Under the pieces are notes generated by a model. That model saw nothing but the letters and a program-made list of their open reading frames with translations, had not been told where the DNA came from and searched no databases. Below, in pieces: positions 34,759 through 47,403 of a DNA stretch of 64,000 bases. This DNA comes from Calliopum simillimum (taxonomy: Eukaryota > Arthropoda > Insecta > Diptera > Lauxaniidae). The first letter of the stretch is position 1, and each line of letters begins with the position of its first letter. The position numbers and the translations under genes are program-made. The stretch is taken from the NCBI GenBank assembly GCA_951812925.1, contig OX638370.1:33165948-33229947 (forward strand), given 5' to 3'.

Positions 34759-35577
34759 GGGGAAGTGATGTTATTGTGGTATAGTTTTTCTATGTGGTAT
34801 AGTCGCATATTTCCGATTTGGATAAGAACCTGTGGACGTCACATGTTTTATCCTTTTATAAAACATGAAAAACCAGGAATGTGTTGCTGTCATGCACCAT
34901 ACATAATTTTTCCGCTATCTGTTGAGCGAAACATAAATCGTGGGTGGTCGATTTTTTTTCCGCATTTTTCACAAACAAATTTTGTTTAGAAAAAGTTGAT
35001 TTCTGTTGAAGTTTTATTTATGATCAATTAAGGTAAGTGTTAAATATTGCGAAATATGTGTTTAACTGTGTAAATTCACAAGTTTTCCATTTTATTTTTA
35101 CAATTTTGTAATTTCTGAAAATTGAGTGTGGTATAGTCGGGGTTCGCTAATGTGGTATATGAATATTTCTTGTAATTCTTAACATTATTTGATTGCTGTT
35201 TATTTTTTAATAAGAACTATAAGTTTGAGAACTAATGTAAATGTTATTATGAACTTATTTCATACCTTTCAAATTTTATATTTCGTTATATGGTATTAGT
35301 ATACCACATTACCCTTCTTACTGTTCAGTAAATATATCCCACATTGCCCTACCATACACACCACATTACCTGCCAACTTTTCAATTACAGCTTTTTTGAC
35401 TTTTTTCAGATTTTGCTTAATAACTTTTTTTCATGAAATTGCACACATTTTATTGAAGTATATTTTGTAGCCAATACTTCACTGATCAGCATAAAAAAAT
35501 TTGGCTGAAATTGAACTAACAGTTCGCTTGCAAATTCCAAAAAAAGGTTACGTATACCACAATAGCATCACTTACCT
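34759..35577. mobile_element. TA-flanked MITE, GTGGTATA type
   Basis: The left end GGGGAAGTGATGTTATTGTG and the right end reversed AGGTAAGTGATGCTATTGTG match at 17 of 20 positions, followed on both sides by GTATA. TA lies outside each end (34757-34758, 35578-35579). GTGGTATA and its inverse TATACCAC/ACCACATT recur inside (34776, 34794, 35128, 35151, 35300, 35372). Length 819 bp. No transposase. Tc1/mariner-type is inferred from TA. Confidence 0.75.
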
Positions 35578-35579
35578 TA

Positions 35580-37079
35580 CACTCCCTATTTCCTTATTTT
35601 GCTCTGTTCCTAATTATTTCCTTATCATCTACTTATTTTTCTATACCTATGTCAAAACCAGCGCAACATTGAGCTTTCCAACTGTGGCAATATAATGCGC
35701 TATTTGTGGTTATGAAGTTCAAAAATATAACACTTGCTTCAGACCACTCTCAATGTCATTGTAAAACTTGGTTTCCACCGAGAGATTTAGCTGTGATGAG
35801 ATTTATAAATCTTAACCGTTTACACTGGCCTAAAGAGATTTATTTTTGACAGTAGTACTACGATTCCACCTCAGATTTATGAGGTGACTTGAAGATGTTT
35901 CGAGATTTAGTACTAAATTTATGCATAAATCACATGATATACTATACTAAAATAAACTTGTTTCTACCGAGATTTATTTAAAACCTGCGTATGGATCACA
36001 GCAGAGCTACCGATTTTGTCTTTTTTCGATCAAGTAGCACCTGTTGACTTTGAAAATTGGGATTAAATGTCTTTAAATATAAAGTGAATGGAAGATACAT
36101 ATTCAGAAAAAAAGTAAAAACTACTTTAATTTTACTGTTTATGACATTTGCGAAGACGGTTCACAAATCTGTATAAATGACATAAGCTAGAAAATGAAAG
36201 TTGTTCGTCTTTTTCTTCTGAATATTTATTTCTCATTTGAATCTGTCATTTTTAAAAGGGTATTCCCTTTTTATGACTTACAAGTCTAGATTAAATTTTG
36301 TATTTATACTTACGAGTAAATCACGTGACTTACAGCGAGATTTAAAAATAAATCATGAAATGGCCGTAAATCATCTCATAAGTCTCCGGTGTTAGCTTTT
36401 AAAAAAGTAAAAAACAATAATAAGAAAACGTCTGCATTTATTACGATCTTTTGCCATGTCACTCTCCTCGACTTTCACAATTTTTGGAGTCCCTGCGGCA
36501 AAAGTAACAAAAAAAAAATTTTAAAAATCATGGATGCTAGTCTTATTTAGCTCTATATGACAAAAAAGTTTCAAAAAAATCGGTGATGCAAAACCTAAAT
36601 ACTATCAGGTTACATATGTTATGCCCCATATATATTATGTATAAATAATGTGGCAACTTTGTATTCAATATAAATATGTAAGCAAAATGGCATCATCATT
36701 GAATCTATACTATACTATTTATATAAAATTGCTTATATGAAAAACCTATGTAACGACTTGGTGCAAAATATGCCGAACCGATTTTAATATTTTTTTTTTT
36801 AAAACGTTCTACCTGTGGTAAGGAACAGGATTGTATACTTATTTTTTTGGTTTTTTATAAAATAAACCTTTTTATTTTAGTATGAAGTTGTTGGAAAAAA
36901 AAAAATCAATGCTTGCATAAAAATGATCGTTTGCGTTTCAGTCGCTATAGCTTGCTGCGCCATGAGTTATGTGTTGTTGTCTTTTCCGTCTCATTCATAT
37001 ATTGTTTTTTTTTTTATTCTTGTTGTGTTGTTGATGAGAGCAAAAATGAGAATGATTTCGTCAGTGATGCCAACTCAAT
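35580..37079. other. Weak inverted-repeat remnant, otherwise nothing
   Basis: GAGATTTAnnnnTGATGAGATTTA-like words near 35781-35805 and their inverse near 36345-36390 suggest an old, eroded TIR element (AAATCTCGGTAGAAAC-like pieces at 35955-35970). The evidence is too weak to set ends. No gene. Confidence 0.3.
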
Positions 37080-38180
37080 ATTTTCAATATTTTTGGACTT
37101 TTAACGATGTTTTACATGTTTTTCATTATTTTTCAATTCTTTTTGATTTTTTTCGATATTTTGATGTTTTTCGAAACAATTGGACTTTGACCAATTTCTT
37201 CGATGTACATATATCACTATTTTTCGAAACCTTTGATTTTGTTTCGATATATTGAATGCTTTGTTTTCAGTCTTTTACCGGTTTCTTCAATGTGTTTCAA
37301 TATTTTTCAAAACTTTTGGCTCTTACCGATATATAGGATGTTTTTTTTGATAAACTTAGACTTTTGCCGATATCTTCGATGTGTTTCAATATTTTTCAAA
37401 ACTTTCGGATTTTACCGATATATAGGATGTTTTTCGACATTTTTGGACTTTTACCGATATTTTGTACGTTTTCCGAAATTTTTTTTTTTTTATTACACTA
37501 TTTTTCGAAACTTTTGAACTTCTTTCGATATATGTACTGGATGTTTTTCGATATATGTATTTGAACTGTTACCAATATATAGGATGTTTTTTGATAAACT
37601 TGGACTTTATCCGATTTCTTCGATGTGTTTCAATGTTATTCAAAACTTTTGGACTTTTTTCGATATATTGGATCTTTTTCGCTTTATATGGACTTTTATT
37701 GATTTTTTTATGTATAGTATTTACTGATTTGAATCGTTCGCATAGAAGAACTTAGTCTTTAACATGCCACTCATTCATAATGATAACAATCAAGTATTAT
37801 TATTATTTCTTCGATGTTTTCCAATACTTTTGGACTTTTACCGATTTTAGGATGTTTTTCGACATTTTTGGACCTTTACCGATATTTTAGATGTTTTTCA
37901 ATATTTTTCGAAACTTTTGGACTATTACCGATATTTTGGATGTTTTTCTTTATATTTGGACTTTTACCTATACTTTAGATGTTCTTCTATACTTATAGAC
38001 TTTTGCCTATATTTAAGATGTTTTTCGATACATTTGGGCTTTTACCGATTTCTTCGGTGTATTTCGATACTTTTGGACATTTACCGATATTTTGGACGTT
38101 TTTGCATAAACTTGGACTCTTACCGATTTCTTCAAAGTATATTTTAATATTTTGCGATACTTTTGGAATTTTACCGATAA
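37080..38180 (+). repeat. Degenerate minisatellite, ~40-bp unit
   Basis: Repeated unit close to GGACTTTTACCGATATTTTA followed by GATGTTTTTCGATACTTTT. More than 20 diverged copies, interrupted at about 37735-37800 by unrelated sequence. The repeat keeps some plus-strand frames open and gives Phe/Tyr/Ile-rich peptides that are artefacts. Short pieces of a similar word occur at 15140-15350 and 23080-23230. Confidence 0.85.
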
Positions 38181-40837
38181 AATAAATATATCGGAGCATC
38201 TGTTTGTGGTACATTGTTTTTAAAAATAAAAAAAAGTTTTCGTTATTAGCTTTTTTGTGCAATCTGGCTTTTTATTAAAACCCGTGCAATGCCGGGTAAA
38301 ACGGCTAGTAAACTATAAAGAAAGACCACTTGTGATCTGAATGTTAGAGCAATAAAATAACTGGAGCATTTTTCCAACTTTGTGTACCAATGACGCCATA
38401 TGGCATCATATGAGATTTGAAAAACTCCCACGGCTTAAATATTAAATTTTTTAACAAAATAATTATGCCAAATTATTAATCACTCTCCATTTTATGTAAT
38501 GCACTAAGCAATTTATAAAATATACGAATTTTTTCATGAAAATAATATTAATCAAATCATTTCTTTGGGACTTTCGACATGGAAATGTTGTTTCGGAAAT
38601 ATTGAAAATATAATATTTTTAATTATTATTATAAGACAGGACCTAAATTGAATTAAGATAAAATTAAGAATTACGATGCCATATGGCATCAAAATACCTA
38701 GAGTTTAAAGAATGCAGAAAGATATATCTGATGATAATGCGATAAAAAAAGAAAGAAAAAAACTATTATTGATTCTCAGAAATCGAAGTAATAAACATTT
38801 TTGCGAAAGTTTCAAAATACGATAATTACAACATTTTGGTGATAGGGTACAAAATTTCCAAAATCCAGTTTCGGACAAAATAAAAAATATTTGTTACAGT
38901 ATCACGTGGAAAAATTTCAGTGTGATCGTTGTGAATGTCGACCTTAAATATGATTCATTCTCACGTGGAATCGGTCATATGCAAAATAAACTACTATACA
39001 GGACCTTGTTTTGGAATCGCACCAAGCTGGCTTATAAATCAATGCATCTTAGACTAAAAGCGGAAACTTTCCAGACCTGGCAAATATTTAAAGCTGACGG
39101 TATCAACTCACTGTATGATGGGTCAAATGAGAATTTAAACAAATGAATAATGTGTTCTTACGAGAAATATTACCTTCATTTTTTTTTTTGGTACTGCTAA
39201 ATTATCACAAAATTCCTTCTGGTAAGTCCTTCTACCATCTATTCACGTAATTACTATCTTTAATAAAATTAAAAATAATTTCGCAAACATTTGCACAAAT
39301 CCCATTAATTTCAGTAGAGAATCCTACGCAAAAACGAAAAGAGAATGTTTTAGCAAACAATGCAAGACCTTGCATGGCCTTTGCAAACAATTACCTACTT
39401 AAAAATGCAATTTCAATCAGAATATTGCCCCCGGTACATTACGACCAAATTTCGTACGTTTGCTTATTCGACGATATTTTTTTTTTTTTTTTTTTTTAAT
39501 ATCCTTTTTGTTGTAACAACCTGCCAAACTAATTTGTGTGCAATTTTAAAAATTCGTCTATTGCTTTGGGCCAATAAAATTAACAATAGACGACGGGCGA
39601 CTAGGTAGCATGCGTACAATCAAAAATTGGTTGGGGAGAAGTCAGATTGAAGCATTGCAAGCATTGAACGACCTACGAAATACAAAATGTAATTTGTTTT
39701 TTTTTTTACAATTTTGTAACCGCACTTAATGTCTGAGCCATTATTTACGCATGTTTTTGCACACAAGAGTAAACAATTTTTGCATTTACAAAATAAAAGC
39801 CTACACGGGAAGTTATAATGTTAAATGACAGCAATTTTAATAATAATTTTCGTAATTTATTCTTTGATTTTTGAAATTTTTTTAAAATCTTTCACGGTGA
39901 ATGCTTGATTTTTACACTCTATATTTTTTTTTTATTTTCAGATTTAGATTTGTTCAGAAAAGCCAATCCTGCCAGATACTTAAGGTAAGTGCTTAGAAAT
40001 TCTAGCATATCAAATCATTTTTTGAAGTCCATCGACTTTTGTCTCTTGCCAAAAGTATAAAATATGAGGCTGACACAATGTGCAATCCATTCTCTACCTT
40101 TCAGTTCTCGTTGAAGGATTCTGAAACTGACGTCGTGTTCAAATAAACTTCGCACATATACCAGTAAGAGTTGTAATGACTCTTTATGATCTTCTTTTGG
40201 ATGACTTCCGTCATTTAGAACATTTCTGTAGTACGAGTGGTTAACCATTTTAATTCGTTGTTCTCGTAGAAAGCTTTAAATAGCATTGTCAATTAGGACT
40301 GCTAATGAAGTAAAGCCCACTGGCTTTGGAACTTTCCAAAATTGTCGATTTCAGGTTGAGGGTATGCCAAAACACTCCTTTCAATATTAGTTCCTAAGTT
40401 TGATGATGGCAGAAAAATCACAGCAATGTTCATCCAAATTCCTTTTCAATTCTGTAACTTTCTCCTGAGAACAGTCTTGTATTATGCTGTAGTATCAAGA
40501 GATATATCGATGATATCTTTCAGGGCAGCACGTACGCAAAGCTAATGCTCAATGCCAGCCACTAGACCTGCAATTCTATCTGCCAAAATATTAACACTTC
40601 CATAAGCAACTGATAAGGAGAATTTTCGAAGGGTCAGTTTTTGGTTTTTTTTTTGCCATATACTACATACAATATTAATTTCCTGAGCTTGGCAAACGAT
40701 AATTGGAGATACTGAAATTTTTAGCGAAAGAAATTCAATATTTTATAGCTTTCACTCTAAATATTATTCATAGGATAACAATGCTCAAACTTCTTGAAAT
40801 ATTGCATTTAAATTTTTATCATCCCATCCATACTCCG
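38181..40837. other. No recognised genes
   Basis: The palindromic GATGCCATATGGCATCA word at 38673-38689 and a near copy at 38394-38411 (GCCATATGGCATCA) bracket about 290 bp and may be ends of a small element. A 74-codon plus frame at 38922-39146 shows no family I recognise. Homopolymer T at 39477-39497. Confidence 0.35.
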
Positions 40838-40975
40838 AGTAGTGATGAGCAAACCAAGGCCAAGACTATAGCAATCTTGATTTTGCAAAGATATCAGCGT
40901 CATAATCTTGGTCTTGGTCTCGAAAAATTACCAAAGCCAAGAACAAGACCAAGACTAATTTTGCTCATTACTAAC
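40838..40975. mobile_element. Small hAT-like MITE
   Basis: The left end AGTAGTGATGAGCAAACCAA and the right end reversed GTTAGTAATGAGCAAAATTA share the (G)TAGT(G/A)ATGAGCAAA start typical of insect hAT non-autonomous elements. The interior is a hairpin built of CTTGGTCTTG words. About 138 bp. No clear 8-bp target duplication was seen. Confidence 0.55.
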
Positions 40976-42240
40976 TCAAAGCCTGTGGACAAACTTGTTT
41001 TGATGATTAAAACTCATTTGAATACTTTTTGCCTTGTTCTACCAAAGATTTACTTACAAATCTTTGCCTAGATATTTCTTTCTGTACACTTAGAAAACAA
41101 AAACAAACACATCATAACCCACTCGCATTTCAAAAAAAAAAAAAAAAAAATACCCAAAAAATTAGCAATGGCTGCAGAAAACAATTGGTTTTTCGAAATT
41201 GAAAAATGTTGCTATTTTGGGTATCGCAAACAATTAAAAAAATTTATCTGATTTTTTTTTTGTGTACACTGAAATTGAAATAGCAATTTTGGGTGCAATC
41301 CAATAAAATAATTACAATTTTTGGTTAACAGCACAAAACAATGTATATGTAGATATCCACGTAGGGATCAAAGTCCAAAAGCTTAGAAATAAATTGAAAT
41401 GAGCTTCTGTTCACTTGAACGATTTTGAAATTATTCCAAATAAAATTTTAATTTCTTTGAAGTTACATATTTTCTTCCAACGAATATATGCTACCTTACA
41501 TTTAAATTCAAAAAAGTTCCTTTAGTGGAGTCAATGAAGCCAAAAAACAGGCAAAATGAGGATGTCCTCAAGAACAGCTCCGATTTTGATGAAAATTTTG
41601 GTTTTCATCAAAATCTGTATTCGAGTAAAATTAAAATATCAAAATTTTCAGTGGGTAAAAAGTGGGCGTGGCACTTTTCCGATTTCGCTCAATTTGTTTC
41701 CATTATAAGGCATTGATAGCACAGGTTTACAAAATAAAAAAAATGTCATGGCGTTTTAACCAGACTATGTGTTTCCTAGGGACTTTGACGTCCTGAATCC
41801 AAATCCGTGGTCCGTTTTTTTCCAGAACGCGTGAGAAAAAAGATTTCAAGGTCATATGGAGGTCAAAAAGGTCATGTGTCGTTTAGTGATAAATTCGCTT
41901 AAATTCTGAAACTAATTTTATATCATTGAATTCTTAGTCCTTCAAAAGAATATGTGATCAAAAAGGGTCTCTCGAACCTAGTTTCGGAGATATAGCCATC
42001 GGAAGATCCAGATATATCTTCTATGAAAACCGCTTTAAGTTGGGAACCACTGGATGTATTTGGAAAATATTGGTGTCATATGAAAGGTATTTTGTTGTTG
42101 TTGATGTGTTTGTTGTTGTAATTATAAAATTTCTCAAAATTTCAAAAAGTTCATATCTCCAAAACTATGAATCCAATTGAAAATATTTTTATACAATAGG
42201 TTGTCAAATTACCTTTCATATAACACAGCATGGATAATTA
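40976..42240. other. No recognised genes; possible old element arm
   Basis: TGTCATATGAAAGGTA at 42067-42082 and its inverse TACCTTTCATATAACACA at 42209-42226 form a short inverted pair just before the foldback at 42241. GGGCGTGGCACTTTTCCG at 41663 recalls family A modules. Confidence 0.35.
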
Positions 42241-43016
42241 CACAGTGCAACATTTTTCCAGTCATTGACGGTGAACTAAAATCCGTTATAAGGCGTCGAA
42301 AGTACTCGCCGAAACAAGTAATTCTGCCAGAGCGTTTTGCAAAGTTGACTCATATAAGGATTTTATGGTAATTTTTGGGATTTTAAGGCACTAGATTAAT
42401 TTTTTTCGGTTAAGTTTGTTCGGCATTTTTTTCTTCTATACAATAGCTACAACATTGCTGAAGTCATCAAAACAATATCTCGGCTCGTTACCGAGAAACT
42501 GCCATATGAAAAATCGAAAAATCGCTCAAAATCCTCAAAATCGCTCAAAGTTGCAATTTTCAACTGGATAATTATAATTATAATGCTGAAAATTGCAACT
42601 TTTTGCCTCAAATTGGATTTTGAGCGATTTTTTTTTTGACTATATCTCCATATGAAAAATTCGAAAAATCGCTCAAAATCCAATTTGAGGCAAAAAATTG
42701 CAATTTTCAGCATTATAATTATAATTATCCAGTTGAAAATTGCAACTTTCGATTTTTTCATATGGCAATATCTCGGTAACGAGCCGAGATATTGTTTTGA
42801 TGACTTCAGCCATGTTGTAGCTATTGTATAGAAGAAAAAAAATATCAAACTAACTTAACCGAAAAAAATTCAGCTAGTGCCTTAAAATCGCAAAAATGAC
42901 CATAAAATCCTTATATGAGTCAACTTTGCAAAACGCTCTGGCAGAATTACTTGTTTCGGCGAGTACTTCGACGCCTTATAACGAATTTTAGTTCACTTTT
43001 CATGTGTCGCACTGTG
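42241..43016. mobile_element. Foldback element with TTA target duplication
   Basis: Almost the whole 776 bp is one palindrome. CACAGTGCAACATTTT at the left pairs with the right end, which reads reversed CACAGTGCGACACATG. The arms continue through GGCGTCGAAAGTACTCGCCG (42292) and its inverse near 42958, down to a loop of about 25 bp near 42640. TTA flanks both sides (42238-42240, 43017-43019), which fits PIF/Harbinger-type insertion, but the TIR start is not typical of that group. No coding content. Confidence 0.85.
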
Positions 43017-43178
43017 TTATGAAAAATTAATACAAAATCAAACTTTCCGCTGTTATACTACTCAGTCAATTCTGATCTCAACATTGCGCGGTGAAGCACA
43101 AATTTCTGAATGAGATCTCTATAACTTTTCTTGAGTTACTTAGGATAACTGATTTTAAATCTGGCATCCAGTTTATTC

Positions 43179-44732
43179 TATAAGGTCTGAGATCGCCGTA
43201 AATGGGGTGCCTTACCATTTTCTCTGGAATGACTTTGATATGCCCAAGAGTTTATTAAAATCAACTTCTATATTCATTATGACTTAGTAAAAGTAAGTTA
43301 GGTGCAATAATCCAGCAAAAGTTTTTTAGTCAAATAACAATTTCCCTCTTATTAACTTTATCGGGCATTTGACCATAGCATGAAAACGGTCCACAAAACT
43401 ATCAAGGTCTATTCGAGAAAAATGTCCCACATAAAAAAATAAGGGGTTCCAAATAACTATGACTAGACAAAAAAAAAAACAGTTCTAAGGTTGAAATGAT
43501 ATATGTATGTAGAGTAGAACGGGGTAATGTCGTGCGGGGGGTAATGTCGTGCACTGGCTGTTTTATCCCAAAGAATTGAATGATTTCCAACTGTTTGTAA
43601 GGTAGGGACCTGCTGACCTACTGAGCTTATGCATATAATACTAGCAATTTTCACCAGTTCGTCTCTACAGAGTAACATTTTTTTCAAAACGCACGCATTC
43701 GGGACGATAAAAGTGTTTTTTCATCGGGTCAGAAAAATAATTTTCCTTGCGGGAAAATATACCAGGTAAGAGTTTTCTGAAACGAAATATCCTGCCAAAG
43801 AAAAGAAGTATTTGGTTTTCGAAAAAAATTTTGGGCTTCACCGAGTTATCGAATTTGACGTTTAAAACGACCATTGGGGTAATGTCGTGCACATTCACTT
43901 ACACAAACACAATTTCTCGCTACACAAATGTTGTTACACATGGATGTAACCAATGAAATTATCTTTCGATCGGATGCTTACTCATTGCATTCGCTTGAGA
44001 TGCACGGCTTTACGAGCATGTCAAAGTTGAGTGCACGACATTGCCCCGTTCTACTCTATACAACATATTATGTATTCACACTTGTATAATAATGAATAAA
44101 TACATGATAATGCTAAATCTCCTCTAAAAGAACCACTACCTATCATTTCTCACACATTTTGGTACCTTTACTATACTCAGAAAACAATGCACGACATTAC
44201 CCCACAAATTTTGAGGGGGGTAATGTCGTGCACATTTTTTTTTCTTCACTTACACAAACACAATTTCTCGCTACACAAATGTTGTTACACATGGATGTAA
44301 CCAATGAAATTATCTTTCGATCGGATGCTTACTCGTCGCATTCGCTTGAGATGTACGGCTTTACGAGCATGTCAAAGTTGAGTGAACGACATTGCCCCGT
44401 TCTACTCTATCTTAAAATTTGTCCACCCGATATGCTTGACTGTTTCAGCGATCTTAACTATTTTTTAATGGGGCATATTTTATTTTTGTTGAAAGGACCA
44501 TAATAGTCTTTTAGACCATTTACATGCTATGGTCAAATTCTCAAAGAGGGGTGTATAAAATCCCCCAAAAAGGTCAAGGGAAATTGTTATTTAAAAAAAA
44601 AAGTTTTGTATAAATGCGCCCAACTTCCTCTACAGAATGTATGAATTAATTTTAACAGGATTTTAGGAACATCAAATTCACTCTAAAAAAGGGGCAATAC
44701 ACCCCATTTGATGCAATCTGAGACCTAATAGG
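43179..44732. mobile_element. Foldback element interrupted by family D copy 1
   Basis: The left end CTATAAGGTCTGAGATCGCC and the right end reversed CTATTAGGTCTCAGATTGCA agree over 16 of 20 bases. The arms continue: AATGGGGTG, then further in AAATAACAATTTCCC (43333) and TTTGACCATAGCATG (43367) with their inverses at 44578 and 44525. The 896-bp TA element sits between the arms. Without it the element is about 660 bp. No gene. Confidence 0.75.
43512..44407 (+). mobile_element. Family D TA element, copy 1 (compound)
   Basis: Ends are GAGTAGAACGGGGTAATGTC and, reversed, GAGTAGAACGGGGCAATGTC, with TA outside (43510-43511, 44408-44409). An identical internal end also occurs at 44051-44056 followed by TA, so 43512-44056 alone is a complete 545-bp unit. 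The block 43876-44056 is repeated directly as 44217-44407. The motif TAATGTCGTGCA or its inverse occurs at least six times. Two flanking-frame peptides here are not genes. Tc1/mariner-type is inferred. Confidence 0.8.
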
Positions 44733-46639
44733 AAAAAAAGTTGCTAGATTTTATAGAAATCGGATAACATTTATTAATTTTGGCCGCTTTATATATGGGC
44801 TCACGACACTGTGTGACGTTCTCCAAATTGTTAATACATGAAGCTACAAAAAGATCTAAATTTTCGATTATATCTGGTAGGCCTGCAAAGAAATAAAAAA
44901 ATACGATTTTCGTACTCAGTGGTCCGTATACCTTCAAATTATTTTATGGAATATGGCTTGCAAACGATATATTTTCGCTATTTTCCAGTGTTATTTTAAA
45001 GAAATAATGTACTTTTATGGACATAAAACGAACAAAACACATTTTTAATAGTAAATATAATAATAGCCGATGAGGGCACTAAAAGTAACTTTCCAAATAT
45101 TAAATAGAATAAATTTCGATCAGTATATCAGACTTTTACTTATAATTAGAAGCAAATAAAGTACTTTTCAAAACGCAAACTAATACAAGGTACATTTTTG
45201 AAGGAAAACTCGCATACGATTACTTTTTTCAGAATACGAATAAGGCACTATTTTGAGGGTTAGTGTCAAACCGAAAAACATATGTATCTTTTTGAATGGA
45301 AAAATATAAATGATCTTTATTGCACGTAAACATGATAAAGTACGTTTTGGAACATGCATTTTTTAATGCATGCTGAATAACATTTTTATATGTATAGAGG
45401 CGTAAACGGTACCTTTTTGAGAAGGTACATATTTTTTTTTTCCACAAAAGTTTCAAATGTGTTTATATTTAAGTGGAATTTAGACAAATCTATAAAAAAA
45501 ACTGTTGCGAAAACATCATTGAATATATGTATGTTTAGTTTTTCTTAGGCATGGTGCCATCTTTAGTACTTCTGTAAAATTTTCATTTATTTTTGTATGC
45601 TTCTGCATATAATATAATAAAACTTAGACACTTATCGGCTCAAGAAAGATCCACTTTTTGTTTAAAAATCTTATATGAAAATGCACTGAATGCTTTATTA
45701 AAAACCAAAAATATTTTCCACAACTCTTTATCATATCAAGTCCTTGTGGAAGCTTAGATACCATTACATTTCTATCGTTCCTTTTCAAGTGATAACACTG
45801 CAAATGCATGCAAGTGTACGTTCATTCATGCATGTCTGTCAATATAACACTTACAGTAAGCGGCGAGCAACATCATAGCGAGAAATAAATGGTTATATTA
45901 GAGTGTACATCAGTTCAATTTATTTTTGGGTTTTTAGCAAAATTGGCGCTCCTTGAAAATCTGTAAAAACATAGTAGAACATATTATCTGTTAGTCTATT
46001 TTGCTAACAAAACATTAAATAGTAGAACTTATGGACACCTTAATGTACAACACTAATACATACCGAGTTATAGCACGTCTTAAACGTTTGTGTTAGCAAC
46101 AATATTATAATACTCGTATCACTGCCATCATCAGCATCATCGCCACGATGAACGTACCCGAAATATCATAGAAACAACAGCAGCTGCTGAAGCTTACACT
46201 GCTTTCATGCATGCAACATTTACTCAACTTCTTCACAATCAAGGATTCAAGCAACAGCATCCTGGTACTGTTTGCATGTTTTGTTGTTGGTGTTGCTGTT
46301 GTTGTGGATGTTGCTATTTAATAAATTTTAATAAATAAATCTCAGTGTTGCTGTAGTTTCTTGCTGTGTCTTGTCCATTATCTCTATGTTACCGTGTGAT
46401 ATTTATCCTTCCGTTATGCTGCTCAAAATACATACATATCTGCTTGTCGCATTTTCATTCATTCCTTCATTCATATGTAGCAGGATGTTTGGCATATCCC
46501 AGTTAAAAATTATGATTTCGTATTATCAGTGAGTTTCTAAAATTTAAAATAGAAGTTTTTTTATGTTTTTTTAATTTTATTGTTAAAAGTTTTTTTATTC
46601 CGAAAAGTTTTTTTAAAATTTTTTTAAAAAAATTAAGTT
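44733..46639. other. No recognised genes
   Basis: 45000-45440 has loosely recurring AAAGTACnTTTT/GGTACnTTTTTGA words, perhaps an eroded repeat. 46080-46330 is CATCAGCATCATC- and GTTGTTGTT-rich and looks unique. Nothing else supported. Confidence 0.35.
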
Positions 46640-47117
46640 TATCAGATGGATAGTTGTTTTTGGTTTCAATGATCACCACAATAATATCATCAGACGAATT
46701 TGCCAACATCCAAAAGAATTCGACAAGCATACTTTATTCAGCCCATTGCATAGATAAGACGAGAATCACAACAAAAAATTAAATGCAGCACATGCAAAAG
46801 TTCTAATTTTTATTGTTTTTCCTTTGGTATGCATCGCCGTCGTTGGTATTATACTTTTTTGCATAGCTCCTTCGTTTGCAAGCTTATTCGGCGAGACAAA
46901 CCGAAGTAGCAAGCGCGTTCATATCTTTATCACCGGACTTGTGAAATAAGTAGGTAATTGTGCTGCTTTTAATACTTTGTTGTGATTCTCGACAAATCTA
47001 TGCAAATCGCTAAACACAGTATAATTGTCGAGTTCTTTTGGATATCGGCAAATTCGTCTGACGATATGATTGTGGTGATCATTGAAACTAGTAACGGAAA
47101 CCAGCCTTCCGATAAAT
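46640..47117. mobile_element. Foldback element, ~150-bp arms
   Basis: TTTCAATGATCACCACAATA (46665-46684), CAGACGAATTTGCC, TCTTTTGGAT-type and GAGAATCACAACAA blocks at left pair with TTGTTGTGATTCTCGACAAA (46978), TCGAGTTCTTTTGGATATCG and GTGGTGATCATTGAAAC at right. The arms are about 46640-46797 and 46975-47117. Outer, more diverged A/T-rich pairing may extend to about 46500 and 47290. No target duplication determined. Confidence 0.7.
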
Positions 47118-47403
47118 ATTTTTTTGTTTTTTCTTCATGCTTTGTTTCGAAGTGTTGATGTTTTTACTAAAAAACATGACACTTGACACATGCTTGTTTG
47201 GTAGCTAAAAATATTTATCATTTTCTTTTTAAAAACAAAAAAAAAAAGTTTTTAAAAATTTTGGAATAATAGTTAAAAATTTTTTTCTTGGCTTGTTGGA
47301 TTAAAAATCCCAAAAAAAAGTATAAACATTTTTTTTTAAAAAAACTTAAGTAAAAACTTTTTTAAAAAAATTTTATCTTAGAATTATATATGTATATAGT
47401 CTA

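Noticed and set aside
37080..38185. Several overlapping Phe/Tyr-rich open frames
   Set aside because: They come from the T-rich minisatellite; composition and repetition explain them.
38922..39146. A 74-codon frame with balanced composition
   Set aside because: No recognisable motif, no splice sites or neighbours; too short to call.
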